Positions 10,370 through 22,575 of a stretch of 64,000 bases of DNA are shown here, piece after piece (position 1 is the stretch's first letter; each line of letters starts with the position of its first letter). The translations under genes were made by a program, and so were the position numbers. Location of the stretch: positions 1,798,001 through 1,862,000 of the forward strand of contig JAPFFF010000008.1 of NCBI GenBank assembly GCA_039105265.1. Reading direction: 5' to 3'. Origin of the DNA: Tritrichomonas musculus. Taxonomy: Eukaryota; Parabasalia; Tritrichomonadida; Tritrichomonadidae. A model generated the notes under the pieces. It was given only the letters and a program-made list of their open reading frames with translations, was not told the origin of the DNA and searched no databases.

Positions 10370-11773
10370 TCATAGAGCCAAGTTCATGACTGCACTAACA
10401 AGATCGCCATTTACTTCTCTTAGAGCTTTTATTGCTACAGAACGAGATACATTACTCTGAAACATAATTGTTTGAATATCTTCCTCTTTCAAGTCAGATG
10501 CATCTTCATTGCCTGCCTCGCTGCTCTCTATTTGATCAGATTTATCCTTCTTATTATCAATTCTGTCACTAGATTTCGAGTTCATGAATGAATCAATCTG
10601 GGCTTTCATGAAAAGATTTTCACTTTTCAAACTGTTGATTTCTTCCTTCATTGAATCACAATCCTGCTTAAGTGAAACAAATTGTTTTTTCAACTCTTCA
10701 TTTTCTTTTATAAGTGGGCTAATTAGTGTATCAAATAATTCTTTCATTTTGGATGATTCATCACTTTCTTGATCTTCATTTTCTTGAATTTCATCTGCGT
10801 AATAAAGAATCGTATCAACATCGACATCGTCAAGGTAATATTTGTTTTCATCTTGTTCATCATCATCATCATCATCAAAAACGTCATTATCGTTTGATTC
10901 TTCATTATATGCCAACATCTTGAATATCTCTTCAAAAGTTGGTCGTTCATGTGAATTATTTGACCAGCATCTTTCAATCAACTTTTTGATTGATTTTTTA
11001 ACAGGAAAATTGAATTTTGGACGATAATTCTCATGAACAATCTTGTTTGTAAATTGAAATAAGGTCATTTTGCCATTCTCAAAAAGTGGATATGGTACGT
11101 TATCCGTTACAACTTCGTACATCAAAATTCCGAATGAATAAACGTCCGCTTTGGTGTTGTAATGGGTGCTTTCAATTGCTTCTGGTGCCATATAAATAGA
11201 TGTTCCACACTGCTGTGATTGACTTTTTGAGTTTTCTTTTTCAAATGATTTTGAGAGTCCGAAATCTGTAATATGAGGATGGAGATTATCATCAAGTAGA
11301 ATATTTCCTGGTTTTAGATCGCGGTGAATGATCTGGTGCTGATGCAAATGCATCATTCCGTATGCAATGCCAATAAGAATTATTTGACGCGCTGTATTAT
11401 CGTAATTTTCATCTGCTAGACTTTTTTTGACATTTTTCAGTAAATCGGCAAGAGATCCTTTCTTCGAAAGTTCCATGATGATTACAGCGTTGGGTTGGCC
11501 ATTAAAATCTTGTAATGAATATCCATAAAATTTTATTAATGTTGGATGCTGGCATTTAACCATAATACCGATCTCTCGATTGATCATCCGTTTGTATTGG
11601 TCTTGGTTTCCTTTGTTAATGATGGTCTTAGCTGCATAAATGTTCCCGGTTTTCGTATTTTGGACAGAGCAAACGAGGCCAAATCCTCCTGAATCAAGCT
11701 GATTAAGAATTTTATAATCTTTGATGTCAACAATGTATTTTTTGAAGCGTAATTTAATTTCTTTGTTCATCAT
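10370..11773 (-). CDS. TKL-like protein kinase with acidic linker, coiled coil and UBA-like tail
   Basis: 467 residues. The kinase domain spans ~21-290 and appears catalytically complete: glycine loop LDSGGFGLV (26-34), Lys49 in AAKTI, HRD at 150-152 in HRDLKPGNILL, DFG at 170-172, APE at 196-198 and the RPTF signature near 277-280. After it come a very acidic run (residues ~296-330), a heptad-like segment (~345-398, ENEELKKQFVSLKQ) and a C-terminal domain (~430-467, EDIQTIMFQSNVSRSVAIKA). The C-terminal domain has the three-helix pattern and the VNGDLVSAV ending of UBA/NAC-type domains. It would be a cytoplasmic Ser/Thr kinase that may bind ubiquitin or dimerise through the coiled coil. TKL-like kinases are a greatly expanded group in trichomonads. 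Substrate unknown. Confidence 0.9.
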   Translation of the reverse strand: MMNKEIKLRFKKYIVDIKDYKILNQLDSGGFGLVCSVQNTKTGNIYAAKTIINKGNQDQYKRMINREIGIMVKCQHPTLIKFYGYSLQDFNGQPNAVIIMELSKKGSLADLLKNVKKSLADENYDNTARQIILIGIAYGMMHLHQHQIIHRDLKPGNILLDDNLHPHITDFGLSKSFEKENSKSQSQQCGTSIYMAPEAIESTHYNTKADVYSFGILMYEVVTDNVPYPLFENGKMTLFQFTNKIVHENYRPKFNFPVKKSIKKLIERCWSNNSHERPTFEEIFKMLAYNEESNDNDVFDDDDDDEQDENKYYLDDVDVDTILYYADEIQENEDQESDESSKMKELFDTLISPLIKENEELKKQFVSLKQDCDSMKEEINSLKSENLFMKAQIDSFMNSKSSDRIDNKKDKSDQIESSEAGNEDASDLKEEDIQTIMFQSNVSRSVAIKALREVNGDLVSAVMNLAL

Positions 11774-12970
11774 TATATCAAATCGCTCAACTATTTTTTG
11801 AATGGTTTACATAATTTGATGGTCAAAAGGTCAAAAATGAATTTAATCAAAGGTGGGTGGAGTTTTATTTGGAATAAAAATTCTTTCATTTGATATAATA
11901 TATTTATAATAAAATATTAATTGGAATTATTAATTATTTATAAAAATTTATTCGTTGATCGCAGCTAAATATATGTTTTTATTTTTCAGATGTCATTGAA
12001 TTTTTTTGAATAGGAATAATTGAAAAAATTAATATAAAATATGTATTCTTTTATTATAATACTCTTGGGTTTTAACTATTTACATACGCAATTGATCATT
12101 TTCTTTTTTGAATGGAATGCCATTTCTTTTCAATTTGAGAATTGGCTAATAAAAATTATGATTATTCACCAAAAACTCTTTTTAGAGTTGCAAAGTATGA
12201 TTTTTTAAATGATCATTACTTATGATTCATTTTGAAATTTTGAATTTCAAAGAAAGTTTTCTTTTCTTTTAATTGTGAATCCAGAATAAATATTGGATTC
12301 AACAAACATGGATTTTGATTTTTTTTTTCTGAAGTTTTTAGCCTTTTGATGTCTTAATTTGTGTTTTAAGAAATGAATTTTGGGACTATTGTCGATTAAA
12401 CATAGAATTAATAGATTAGATTCTGTTGATTAATTCAAAATTAAGCTCCTTAAGCTTGAATATTTCATTTTATGATAATCTCAAGTAAGTTTAAAAAAAT
12501 AGTTTCTTGTTTGTTTTCATTTATTTATGTATATTTATAGAATATGAAAATTTAAAAATTGAGAAAAGAATCCAATATCTCACAAAATTTGTGTAATATC
12601 ATTGAATTATTTAACAATAAATACTTGATTATTTAATATGTTATATAATATAATTATTATCTATTTATTTGTGTAGTTATTTGTTTACAATTTATTTCAT
12701 TTTTAAATAAATATTATTAAATCATCAATAAGATATAATAATATAACAAAAAATAATATCATAATACAAATTTTAAAACAAATATATTTATATTAAAATA
12801 GTGTTTTTATTTAATTTATATGATTATATATTGTTTATATATTTATGTTAATGTTAATGTAATATTTATATATTTATATTTATGTTATATATTGAGATAA
12901 AACAATTTTTAATAATACGGTTTGAATTCAAAATTTTGAATATATTTTCTGAGGACCGTTTTGTATGGTT

Positions 12971-12988
12971 TATTTTACATGTAAAATA
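12971..12988. repeat. 18-bp perfect palindrome
   Basis: TATTTTACATGTAAAATA is its own reverse complement, and ACCG/CGGT flank it asymmetrically. Role unknown. Confidence 0.7.
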
Positions 12989-14109
12989 GCGGTTATATAG
13001 AAAAGAGAAAAAGCCCCTGAAAAAGCATTCACTTTTTCTTATAATAAATTTTATATTTTTACAAAAAATTCATAGAATAACGTATAAACTAAACAAAAAG
13101 AAAAGATAAACTCATCAATTTTTATAATTCAAAAATACTCCAATCACATTCAAATATTGTTTGAGTTTATATCTTTTTATAATAATTATAAATAAATTTT
13201 TATTTGCATATATTATTATTTATATACTAAATATATTAATAAAAAATAATAAAATGATAGCTACTGTCATCATATTAATCCAAATATTTGTTTAAATTCC
13301 TAAAAATTTATAAAATATAAAAATATTGGTGATGCTCGAGTAAAATCTGAATTATATTTTTTTAAAATGATAAAAAATAAATATAAAGATATATATTATA
13401 ATATAATAAATAAAATATAACTGAATTGCTAAATTTTTTCAAAAATGTGACAAAAATCTCCGATTTCACAATTTTATGAAAGAATTGACGAATTATTAAT
13501 TCTAATTTATATTTGGTAATAAATACTTGTATATATATTTGATTTGCTAATATTTAATTTTATTCATTGCTTCAAAAAACTTCATTTGATGTAAAAATCA
13601 CTACTTAAAATATTTGCCAATAAATCATTATTTACACTTATTATTCATAATACAATTTATTATATAAAAAAAGACTAATTTAAAAAATATAATAAACATA
13701 AAATATTATTAGATTACTAATAAAATTCCCAAGAAAAAGATTCAATATTTAGCCAATCAAAAAACTATTTGAGTCCCCACACATTTATTTAATCTGTTTC
13801 ATTTGCAAAAGCAAAGCAAGAATATTATTTTAAGCTGTTTTGTTTGAGCATGAATTATCACAAAGGTAAGTCAAGAACCAATCTTTAAATTTTTAGGTTT
13901 CGTCAAGAATCAAATTCTAATATTGATCAATTGTTTTATTCTTTGACAAATTTTAGTTTTAAAACTGATTTGTTTTCCTAGGTTCTTTGACAAATTTTAG
14001 TCAAGAATATTTTCTCTCAATTACAAGAATGCTACTATTCCAAATAAAAGCCAATGAAGCACCACAGATCAAATTTCTTGATGAATTCAGACTAACATAA
14101 ACTAAAATC

Positions 14110-14175
14110 AAAAACGATAAGACATCGAAAGGTGAAATTTAATTCAGTTTTGACCAGAGGTGTCTTATCGTTTTT
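14110..14175. repeat. perfect 15-bp inverted repeat
   Basis: AAAAACGATAAGACA (14110-14124) and its reverse complement (14161-14175) flank a 36-nt loop. The G+C content of the arms stands out from the surroundings. Confidence 0.75.
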
Positions 14176-14284
14176 CACTCAAGTTTAAATTTTTTTCAAG
14201 CTGAAGATTTTTTAAAAAAGAAAACTAGCACATTCGGCAAAGTTAAAATCGATTTCAATAAACTTTATAATCTTTAATGTTAAC

Positions 14285-14445
14285 AATGTATATAAAATAA
14301 TTAGCTTCTGCCATAGAAACTCTCACTGTCTTTATTTTCATCCACTAATTTCAATAAATATTCATTATATTTATTTGATTGAAATAACTGGATGATGTGA
14401 GGGATTAGTTTATATATATATGGCACTTTTTCTTTAAAAGATCCT
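14285..14445 (-). pseudogene. unrecognised coding relic
   Basis: An open minus-strand piece reads IPHIIQLFQSNKYNEYLLK and then LVDENKDSESFYGRS before a stop. A different frame just downstream gives YIVNIKDYK, which resembles residues 13-21 of the kinase at 10370-11773 (YIVDIKDYK). It may be a fragment of a kinase-related gene. Weak support. Confidence 0.25.
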
Positions 14446-14570
14446 GTGTTGCATTATGTTATTTTTTGATTGAGAATAGAAATTTCATTAAATGATTCAA
14501 ATTAGCAATATGTTCAAATAATAATTTTATTTGATGATTTACTTGCATTCCAGTTAAAAACTATAGAATT

Positions 14571-14590
14571 AATTGTTGTATACAACAATT
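14571..14590. repeat. 20-bp perfect palindrome
   Basis: AATTGTTGTATACAACAATT is exactly self-complementary. It overlaps the start of a 32-bp direct repeat. Confidence 0.8.
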
Positions 14591-14678
14591 GATTTTGTTC
14601 ATATAATTATATTAATAATATTTTTAATATTGAAAATTAGTTAAAAATTGATTTTGTTCGTATAATTATATTAATAAT
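14588..14678. repeat. 32-bp direct repeat pair
   Basis: 14588-14619 and 14647-14678 share ATTGATTTTGTTC followed by TATAATTATATTAATAAT, with one difference between copies. Confidence 0.75.
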
Positions 14679-15942
14679 GAAATGCATAATATTGCTATGT
14701 ATTAAATTTATTAATATTTTAAATACTGAATTCAAAATGTTCAAAAATATCAAAAAAAAATAAACGGTTTCTGTCAGATTTTCCTTAAATTCAACAGGAC
14801 TATATGCTTTCTTTTTTAAAAATAAGTAATTATTTTTTAAAGAGGATGATTATAAAAGCATAAATTGATTGGATTAAGAAAAATTAAAAAACATTTATAG
14901 ATATAATATATTTTATTTAAATATTAAATGATTAATTTTTTTGTGTTTGTGAAAGTCTTTGATTACATATATTTACTAATATGTATTTCAAGTATTTTTT
15001 TCGAAAGGTAAATTATATGTAAATAATATATTTGGTAAATAATAATTTAATTAAGATAGTGCTTTTATCATTAAATATAAGATTAGTTTTTAATTAAAAT
15101 TATACATCACTTAGAAAAATATTACCTAAATAAATTTTTGATATCCAACCCAAAATTTTACAATTTTTATTTTTTTTTGATAAAAAATATGCATATATAT
15201 TTCATTTAAATAATTTATTCCTCTAGATTGGTTTAATTATTCACCATTTACAGAGTTATGCAAAGGTACTCAATCATATCAATTGATCATCTCAATCAAA
15301 ATTTTAAAATAAATTCTCTTTAAATATAAATGAAAAAGTATGCTGCATGATTTTTATAAATACTTTTTATTTAAATAACACTTTTTTATATCATAAAATT
15401 TGCTGATTTTTTTTTTTTTTTTAATTTGATTTATCTTGATTACTAAACTAATATGTATCTAAATAAAAAACCTATTAAAATTATATATTTATAAATAAAT
15501 CATGTCATGAATTAGTATTGAACATTTTTCTTTATTCTCTTAAATAAGTCACAAATCAGTAATGAATTTATCATAAAAATAGTAGATAATTCAATTTGAG
15601 TTTTTCAATAGATATTCAATTTATAAAACAATAGAAATGAAAAAATGAATTTGTCATCAAACAGTGAATATTGGTTGTTTTAATTGTAATATAAGTGATT
15701 TATCTAATTTAAACATACAATTCTTTGAATTTAAATGAGATGATGATTAAATAGATATTTGGTCAAAAAATATTGAATTAAACTTTTTGATAAAAGTGTA
15801 TGTAATGTAAATTGCAGGTAGTTATCTTCAAGTTTGTTAAATTATGATAATTTAAATCAAAAAAAAAAATTCAATTAAGTAATCGATAATATAAAATCTT
15901 CATTCAAAATTATCTTACATTCAATTCAGTTCACAATTTAGA

Positions 15943-18900
15943 ATGCTTTTCTTTTACTTGCTTTCTTTAATTGTACCAAAATCAGAAAACTGCCCGAAAG
16001 GAGAGTTAACAATTGATCCTGATACAAAAATAATAGATGACAATCAATATTTTAATTGTACTGAAATAATAGGAAATTTAATTATTCCAGAAGGAGTGAC
16101 ATCCATTGGAAGACAGGCCTTTTATGGATGTACAGGCTTAACTGGTGATTTGATTATTGCCAATTCAGTTGAAAATATAGGTGGATTTGCTTTTGCAAAT
16201 TGTTTTGGTTTCAAAGGTAAATTAGTTCTTTCAAATTCTTTAAAAAAATAGATAAATATACTTTTAGAGGGTGTTCTGGTTTTACAGGACAATTAATAAT
16301 TCCAGATTCAGTTGAACTAATTGATGAAGAATCTTTTAAGGATTGTTCAGGTTTTAATGGTGAATTAATACTTCCCGATAGTGTAAAAATCGAATCATGT
16401 GCTTTTGCCAATTGTTATGGATTAAAAGGATCCATTAAGTTAAATTCAAGTTTTGAACAAAAGAACGATCATTATGATGCTTTTGCAAATTGTTCAGGAT
16501 TAACTTCGCTAGAATTACAAAATCTTAAAGCAATTCCAAAACGTGCATTTTATGGCTGTGCAGGATTTAAAGGTCCTTTAGTAATTCCAGATACTGTTGA
16601 AGAAATAGGAGAGGGAGCTTTTTATGGCTGTTCAGGTTTTAATGGTTCATTAATAATACCAAATTCAGTTGTTACGATTAGATCATACAGTTTTTACAAA
16701 TGTTCAGGCTTTACTGGTTCATTAATAATACCAGATTCTGTGGATACTCTTGGGTCAGATGTTTTCTCCGAATGTTCAGGATTTGATGGTTCATTAATAA
16801 TAAATTGTAATTTATCGGTCCTTAGTTTAAGATGTTTTTACAAGTGCTCAGGTTTCATTGGCAATTTAACAATTCCTAGTACTGTACGAGAAATTGGTGC
16901 ACAAGTATTTTATGGCTGTTCAAGCTTTAATGGTTCATTAGCATTAAGTGAAAGTTTAAAACAAATCGGGAACGAAGCATTTTATGAGTGTTCAGGATTG
17001 ATTGGCGACTTGATATTTCCTCCAGATTTTATGTATTTAAAAGATTACGTTTTTAAAGGATGTTCCAGTTTAAATGGTACTCTTCAATTTTCCCAAAATA
17101 CATATACAATAGGTAAAGGATGCTTCAAAGACTGTTCCAAATTAAGTGGAAATCTAACTCTTCCAGGCATAAAAAATGTAGAAATAAGCTCATTTGAAAA
17201 CTGTTATAGCTTCACAGGATCTTTAATATTTCCAAATACTTGTAATAATATAAATGAAAGAGCTTTTGCAGGATGTTCAGGTTTTGACGGTACACTAAAT
17301 ATAAATAATCCATCTTCAATTGGAATAGATGCTTTTATTAATTGTTCAGGTTTTACAGGTACTTTGAAAATATATAATAAAAAACATTTGGGTTATAATT
17401 GCTTTGCTAATTGCTCAGGATTTCAAAAATTGGAATTTGAAAAGTCATATTCTAATAACTTAGAAAGCATCCCATCTTCAGGATTTGAAAATTGCTCTGG
17501 CTTTACAGGTAATTTAACAATTCCAGATACTGTTACATCAATTGGATCTCACTCTTTTTATGGCTGTTCTGGATTTGATGGATTTTTAAACCTGCATGAA
17601 CAAATTAAATACATTGGCAGTGGAGCCTTTTATGGATCAAAACTTGCTGGTAGTTTAAATTTTGGTCCAAATATTTCCTCTATAGATAATGATGCATTTG
17701 CCTATTGTACATCACTGAATGGTACCCTTTCATTTAGTGATAAATTGAATTCAGAATTAACTATTGGAGAAAGAGCTTTTTACGGATGTTCAAATTTAAA
17801 AGGAGGACTAGTTATTCCTCGGAATACTGATAAAATTGGTGAAGAAGCTTTTGCCTATTGTTCAGGATTTAAAGATTTATTCATCCATAATCGCATACTA
17901 AAAGATATTAATAGACGTTTATTTTTCCATTGCACAGGTTTCAAAGGGACCCTTACAATTCCTGATTCAGTTAAAAGAGTTTTTGATTAAGCATTCAGTT
18001 GTTGTTATGGTTTTGAAGAAATATGGAGCATTCCAAATATCGAATATAGACATGGCATTTTTTCATATTGTACTGGATTAAAAAAGTTTGATTTAACTAG
18101 TACCAGAAAGAAGAGCATTGACGCATACATGTTTCAAGGCTGTTCAGGCATCACTGATTTCTTTTTACCAAATGAATGTTCATTTTATAAGCATTGTTTA
18201 GAAGGCTGCACTTCATTAACAAGTTTAGATTTATCAACTCACACTTATATAGATTCATATGCCTTTGCTGGATGCACAGGCTTAAAAAAAGTAACTTTTA
18301 GTGACAATATGAGAGTATTTATGCATTATGTATTTGCCAATTGCACTAGCTTAACTGGAACAATTGTAATTTCAAAGAATATAAGGGATATATATGAAGG
18401 TTGTTTCTATAATTGTCATAGTATTACAGACTTATATATAGATGGCGATTCGATTCAATCGATTCCTGATTATGCATTTTATAATTGCTCAGGATTAAAA
18501 GGAAATTTGGATATTCCATTTAACTTCGAAAGTATTGGTAAATATGCTTTTTATGGAACTCACTTCCAAAAAATCGTTTATCTTAAGACCCAGCCATTAA
18601 AGTGTGGTGAAAATGCAATTCCTAGTGATTCGGTTATTTCTGTTCCATCTCATTACATATCTAATGAATTTTGTGGAGTCACTTTAAACAAAGATATTGT
18701 TCCTATTGAAACCCCAGCTCCAACAATCATCCCTGAAGTAAGCGAGATTGTTGAATATGATCCTTAAAAAGATGACACAAGTTCATTGAAAACTTAAATT
18801 GATGATTCATTCAAAAAGCTGAAAAATGGCAATGAAAATGCAAACAAAGTTGTATACATTAATGCAAAAAAATTCAATTTTACATTAATTCAACTCTAGC

Positions 18901-19827
18901 TCCAGATGAATATATTTCATCAGAAGGAAATACCACTATCAATTTTCAAGAAGGCAATTTAAACTTAGCATATGATCGAAAAACAAAGAATGGTGATTTT
19001 ACAGTTGATGTAAAATCTAGATCAGAAGTTGATCTTAAGATAAAAGGAAATGGATATTTCAAGATTGATTCAACAAAAATTAAATCAATTAATATCACCA
19101 AAGGTTTAGATGTGAATGGTACATTTAAAATTGATTTTAAATCATATGATATAAATGATATGATTTATATTAATTCTATTGATTTATCAAATGATGCTGA
19201 CTTGATTATTTCTAAACAATCCAATAGTGATATTGTTCATGTTAATGCAGTTAATGTGTCTGCTTATTCAAAGCCAATGATTTCTGATTTTTCTATTGAT
19301 TCTACTTTAAATATTGAGCAAACAACTCTATTAACTATGGATGATATTAAAGTAGAAGGAGCAGATATTAACATAAATTATAACAATTATGATGATCCAA
19401 CACCAATAATTGCAGGAAAGTTTAAATATACACCACATAGCATAAAATTAAAGAAAGCAGTAGGTAGTAATAAAGGGCCCAAAAAAATAAAGAATATGAA
19501 ATAATAAATGGAATCTTCGATTATTCACATTGTAGGGATTGGTTGGGAAAATTAGATTTTGGAGATTCTGGGTTTGACCAAAAATACTGCCAAAAAATTA
19601 ATACGAATAAGGCTAATACGTTATCTGACACTATTGAAGTATTGATTGCTAAAAACACAAAATCAAATAAGGGTGGTCTAAATGCAGGTGCTATCGCTGG
19701 AATAGTTATTGCCATCGTAGTGGTTATTGCCATTGTTGTGGTCGTGGTAATCATTGTTTTAAGACGTAAAAACCAAAATAATGGAAGTAGCAATGAAAAT
19801 GATGAAGCCAAAAATGAAAACATTTAA
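15943..19827 (+). pseudogene. BspA-like surface protein with signal peptide and membrane anchor, broken
   Basis: The reading starts with a probable signal peptide (MLFFYLLSLIVPKSENC). About 35 LRR_5 units with the theme CSGFTGSLIIPDSV follow. Then comes a beta-rich stalk (18900-19500), a single membrane helix (AGIVIAIVVVIAIVVVVVII) and a short charged tail. This is the standard plan of trichomonad surface BspA-like proteins. The frame is interrupted by three frame changes, each at an A7 run (16242-16248, 18866-18872, 19481-19487), and by TAA at 17988, 18765 and about 18795. Each frame change fits loss of one A, so assembly undercalling of A8 is a serious alternative to true decay. The TAA codons replace positions where Glu is plausible. 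If the interruptions were artefacts, this would be a single gene of about 1290 codons. A weak initiator (TCACAATTT) lies just upstream. Confidence 0.75.
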
Positions 19828-20403
19828 ATAAAAAAATTTGGCTTGTTAAATCTTTTCAATATTTCTTTTTTTCTTTAATAACTTTTTTTGTCTTCTTCTT
19901 TTGGAAACTTTTTGTGAACAAATGAAAAGAGATTATTTTTATAACTAAAGAAAAAGTTAAAATATAAATGTAATAATTCCCGATTGAGAAATAAAAAGAA
20001 GACATGGAATCTGAATCTGCAAAAAGGAATTTTATAGTAATTATTTAAAAGATCAAGGATTTCATTCATTTTTCCTTTTGCAAAAGAGCAAAAAAAATCT
20101 AAGCTTTTTTTTCTGAAATTCGACAGAGGCCAATTTTGGCCTTACATGCTACGGGCAAATCGGATTTCCCTAAAAATAAAACATTTTTACATATTGTGAG
20201 AATGGAAAGCTCTTCAATTGGATCTTTGTGAGCATCATTTTAGTACTGTTCTTGATTTAAAAGTCCTTCATTAAATAAAAGTTACTTTTATTTTTTTTTT
20301 TTTTTTTTTTTTTTTGTTAAAAACATTCATTTATTATGTATTTAAAATGCAGCTTATCAGATGAAAATTGATTATTAAAGATCCAAACAGTAAATAATTG
20401 TAA

Positions 20404-20474
20404 GCATCGCTGGTCTAATGGTAGAATTTCACCTTGCCAAGGTGGGGGTCCGGGTCCGATTCCCGGGCGATGCA
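20404..20474 (+). tRNA. tRNA-Gly (anticodon GCC)
   Basis: A 71-nt cloverleaf. The acceptor stem GCATCGC pairs with GCGATGC and the discriminator is A. The anticodon arm is TCACC-TTGCCAA-GGTGG with GCC at positions 34-36. The variable region is 4 nt. The T-arm is CCGGG-TCCGATT-CCCGG. The A box (TGGTCTAATGGTA) and the B-box region are present, and no intron is seen. Oddly, the T-loop carries C where nearly all tRNAs have U55 (T54-C55-C56). CCA is not encoded. Confidence 0.95.
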
Positions 20475-20481
20475 TTTTTTT
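20475..20481 (+). terminator. RNA polymerase III T-run terminator
   Basis: Seven T residues directly follow the tRNA 3' end and a second run of nine follows two bases later. Both are typical Pol III stop signals. Confidence 0.8.
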
Positions 20482-21209
20482 GCTTTTTTTTTAAACAAAT
20501 AAAATCTTAATTGTAAAAATTCTCAAATAGAACTAAAGACACTTTGTTGAGCCCATTTCAAAAAGTGGCGGTTTAGTGTGTTTAAATATTAAATAATTAA
20601 ATAATCAATATATAAGTAAATCCAACATAAAACTCAAATTTGGTTAAGAATTCAATAAAAATCATTTGGAAATAGCATTTGAATTTATGTAGTCAAATCA
20701 TCTGACTCCAGCTTGGTAAAATCGAATAAAAAGAGAAATTAATTCATATGCTTTCAAAGTATTTTTATATTTAGAAAAGAAATTTGTATAATTGTATTGT
20801 GCCTTCTATCAGATTTTTATTAAAAATATGAATTCACAGCAAGATATATAAACAAAGCTATTTATTTTTATTCACTGGCTGTAGATCAAAATGACAATCA
20901 TAATATATCAATTATATCTATTGTATTAAAGTTCATATCTCAGTAATTACATAATAACATATGTAATAAAAACAAATAGCTCTGTTTAATCTGGGCAATT
21001 TTTGTGCAAGTTCGTTTTGTAAATATTTTGGTGCTCCTCTCTTTATTACTATAATAAAAATAACTTTAATACAATAATGGTGATAAAAATTCAAAATAGA
21101 AAAAAGTGCCCAGGTTACAAAATATTCTATGATATGATATGAAGTTTTATTTCAATATAACAAATATTCGGTTTATTTCAATTTTGAATTAATAAATAAT
21201 TAATTAGCA
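20482..21209. other. intergenic
   Basis: No gene recognised between the tRNA and the membrane-protein gene at 21210. Confidence 0.4.
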
Positions 21210-22575
21210 ATGATGATTCCTTGTTTCTTACTTCTCCTTTTTTATGAATCAAATTCTGTTAAATTCCCCAAGTGGACATATATTGTTGTGTTTCCAACAG
21301 AAGCAGATGAAAGAGAATGCCTAATTAATGACTTCAACCAAAAAGAGTTATGCGCCGAAAAAACAGAATTGTATGGAGGACCTGAATTGTGTAATGATGT
21401 CTTTGATTCATTAGACAAAATAAGCTGCATACGTGATAGCAATACTGATATCAATGACTTATTATCAAAAGTCGATAAATCTATTGAAATATTAAGAATC
21501 ATTGTCAATTTAGAAAAAAACATTACTGTTGATTTTAATGGAAGTTTTCGGTCATCAACATTTTCATCCAGAATATTCAAATGAGCCGGAAGAAGAGAAA
21601 TATTTAAGCATTTTTAGGTCAATAATAAATCCAAGATACAACAAAAAAAGAAAAACTAAAGAAGAAGGACTTAAGATAATTACATCAGTTGTTGGAAATT
21701 GCAAAGAAAAAGTATCATCTTTATATTTATTTGTCTATTCCAATCTTAAGATTGTTGATAGTGACTTAAATGCTGACAAAGTTGATATTGGTTATTGGGA
21801 AGATTTGGATTTATCATCTATTTATGGAATTAAAACAAAACATTTTATTGCAAATGTACTTGATATAAATTTAGATGATCCATTAGAAAATAAAAAAAAA
21901 TTTAACCAATTTCTTCACAAAATTGAAGCAGAGAAAGTTTCATTTTATGATTCTATTTTATTTATAACAGATGAATTACTCAAGAAAAAATGGTCTCCAA
22001 ATGACATCTCAATCGAATTTAAGAATAATTCTTGGATATTTCAATCTAGATATCGTGGCAAAATATCTCTTCCTAATGAGATATCAAAAGCATTAGGTCT
22101 TATCTTTGCTGTTAATAATATTACTTTAATAGCCAATGAAAATTCCGATATCCCAGATTCAATTGATATTTCTTTGAAATTTTTCGTACCTGAAAATTAT
22201 CCAATTGATTGTATAGATCCTTGCATTGGGGGAGACTGTGACGAGGAAGAAGCATTGTTGCTCGAAAACTTCAAAGTTACTATATTAAAAAAAGGAAATT
22301 GGGATGGTTTGAAGAAGCCAAAGATTAAAATTATTACATTTAATAATGCAATTGAGGTTGACACTGACGGAATTAAAGACATCGCTGACGTTGAATTTGT
22401 AAAAGAAGAAATGGCTGGTAGTAATGATGGCAATAACAAAAAAGGCTTAGAAACGAAGTATATAATCATTATCGTTGTTTGCTGCGTTGTTGTTGTTGCA
22501 ATAGTCATAATTATTATTGTAGTGGTAATCAAACGTAGCAAAAGAGTTCAAAATAAATCAGCAGCATCACCTTAA
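21210..22575 (+). pseudogene. type I membrane protein of unknown family, one frameshift
   Basis: The first frame (from 21210) begins with a hydrophobic leader MMIPCFLLLLFYES and a Cys-containing ectodomain. The second frame (open from about 21529 to 22575) continues the ectodomain with a CIDPCIGGDC motif. It ends with a membrane helix (YIIIIVVCCVVVVAIVIIII) and a basic tail (KRSKRVQNKSAASP). The two frames overlap around 21530-21585 and differ by +1, so a single indel near there separates them. The helix-plus-tail design mirrors the BspA-like surface gene upstream, but no LRRs are visible here. It could be intact in the organism if the indel is a sequence error. I do not recognise the ectodomain. 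A surface location is inferred. Confidence 0.6.

Larger units (their letters stand above)
11774..15930. other. 4.2-kb gene-poor A+T-rich region
   Basis: No intact gene is supported. The region holds a possible coding relic (14285-14445, minus) and several symmetric sequences listed separately. The kinase at 10370-11773 would read out from its left edge and the BspA-like surface gene starts at its right edge, so upstream control sequences are expected but cannot be pinned down. Confidence 0.5.

Noticed and set aside
17988-18797. TAA as a sense codon (Glu) because three TAA codons fall in otherwise good coding text
   Set aside because: All intact genes in the window end cleanly at TAA, TAG or TGA and none uses internal TAA. 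The simplest reading is a decaying gene.
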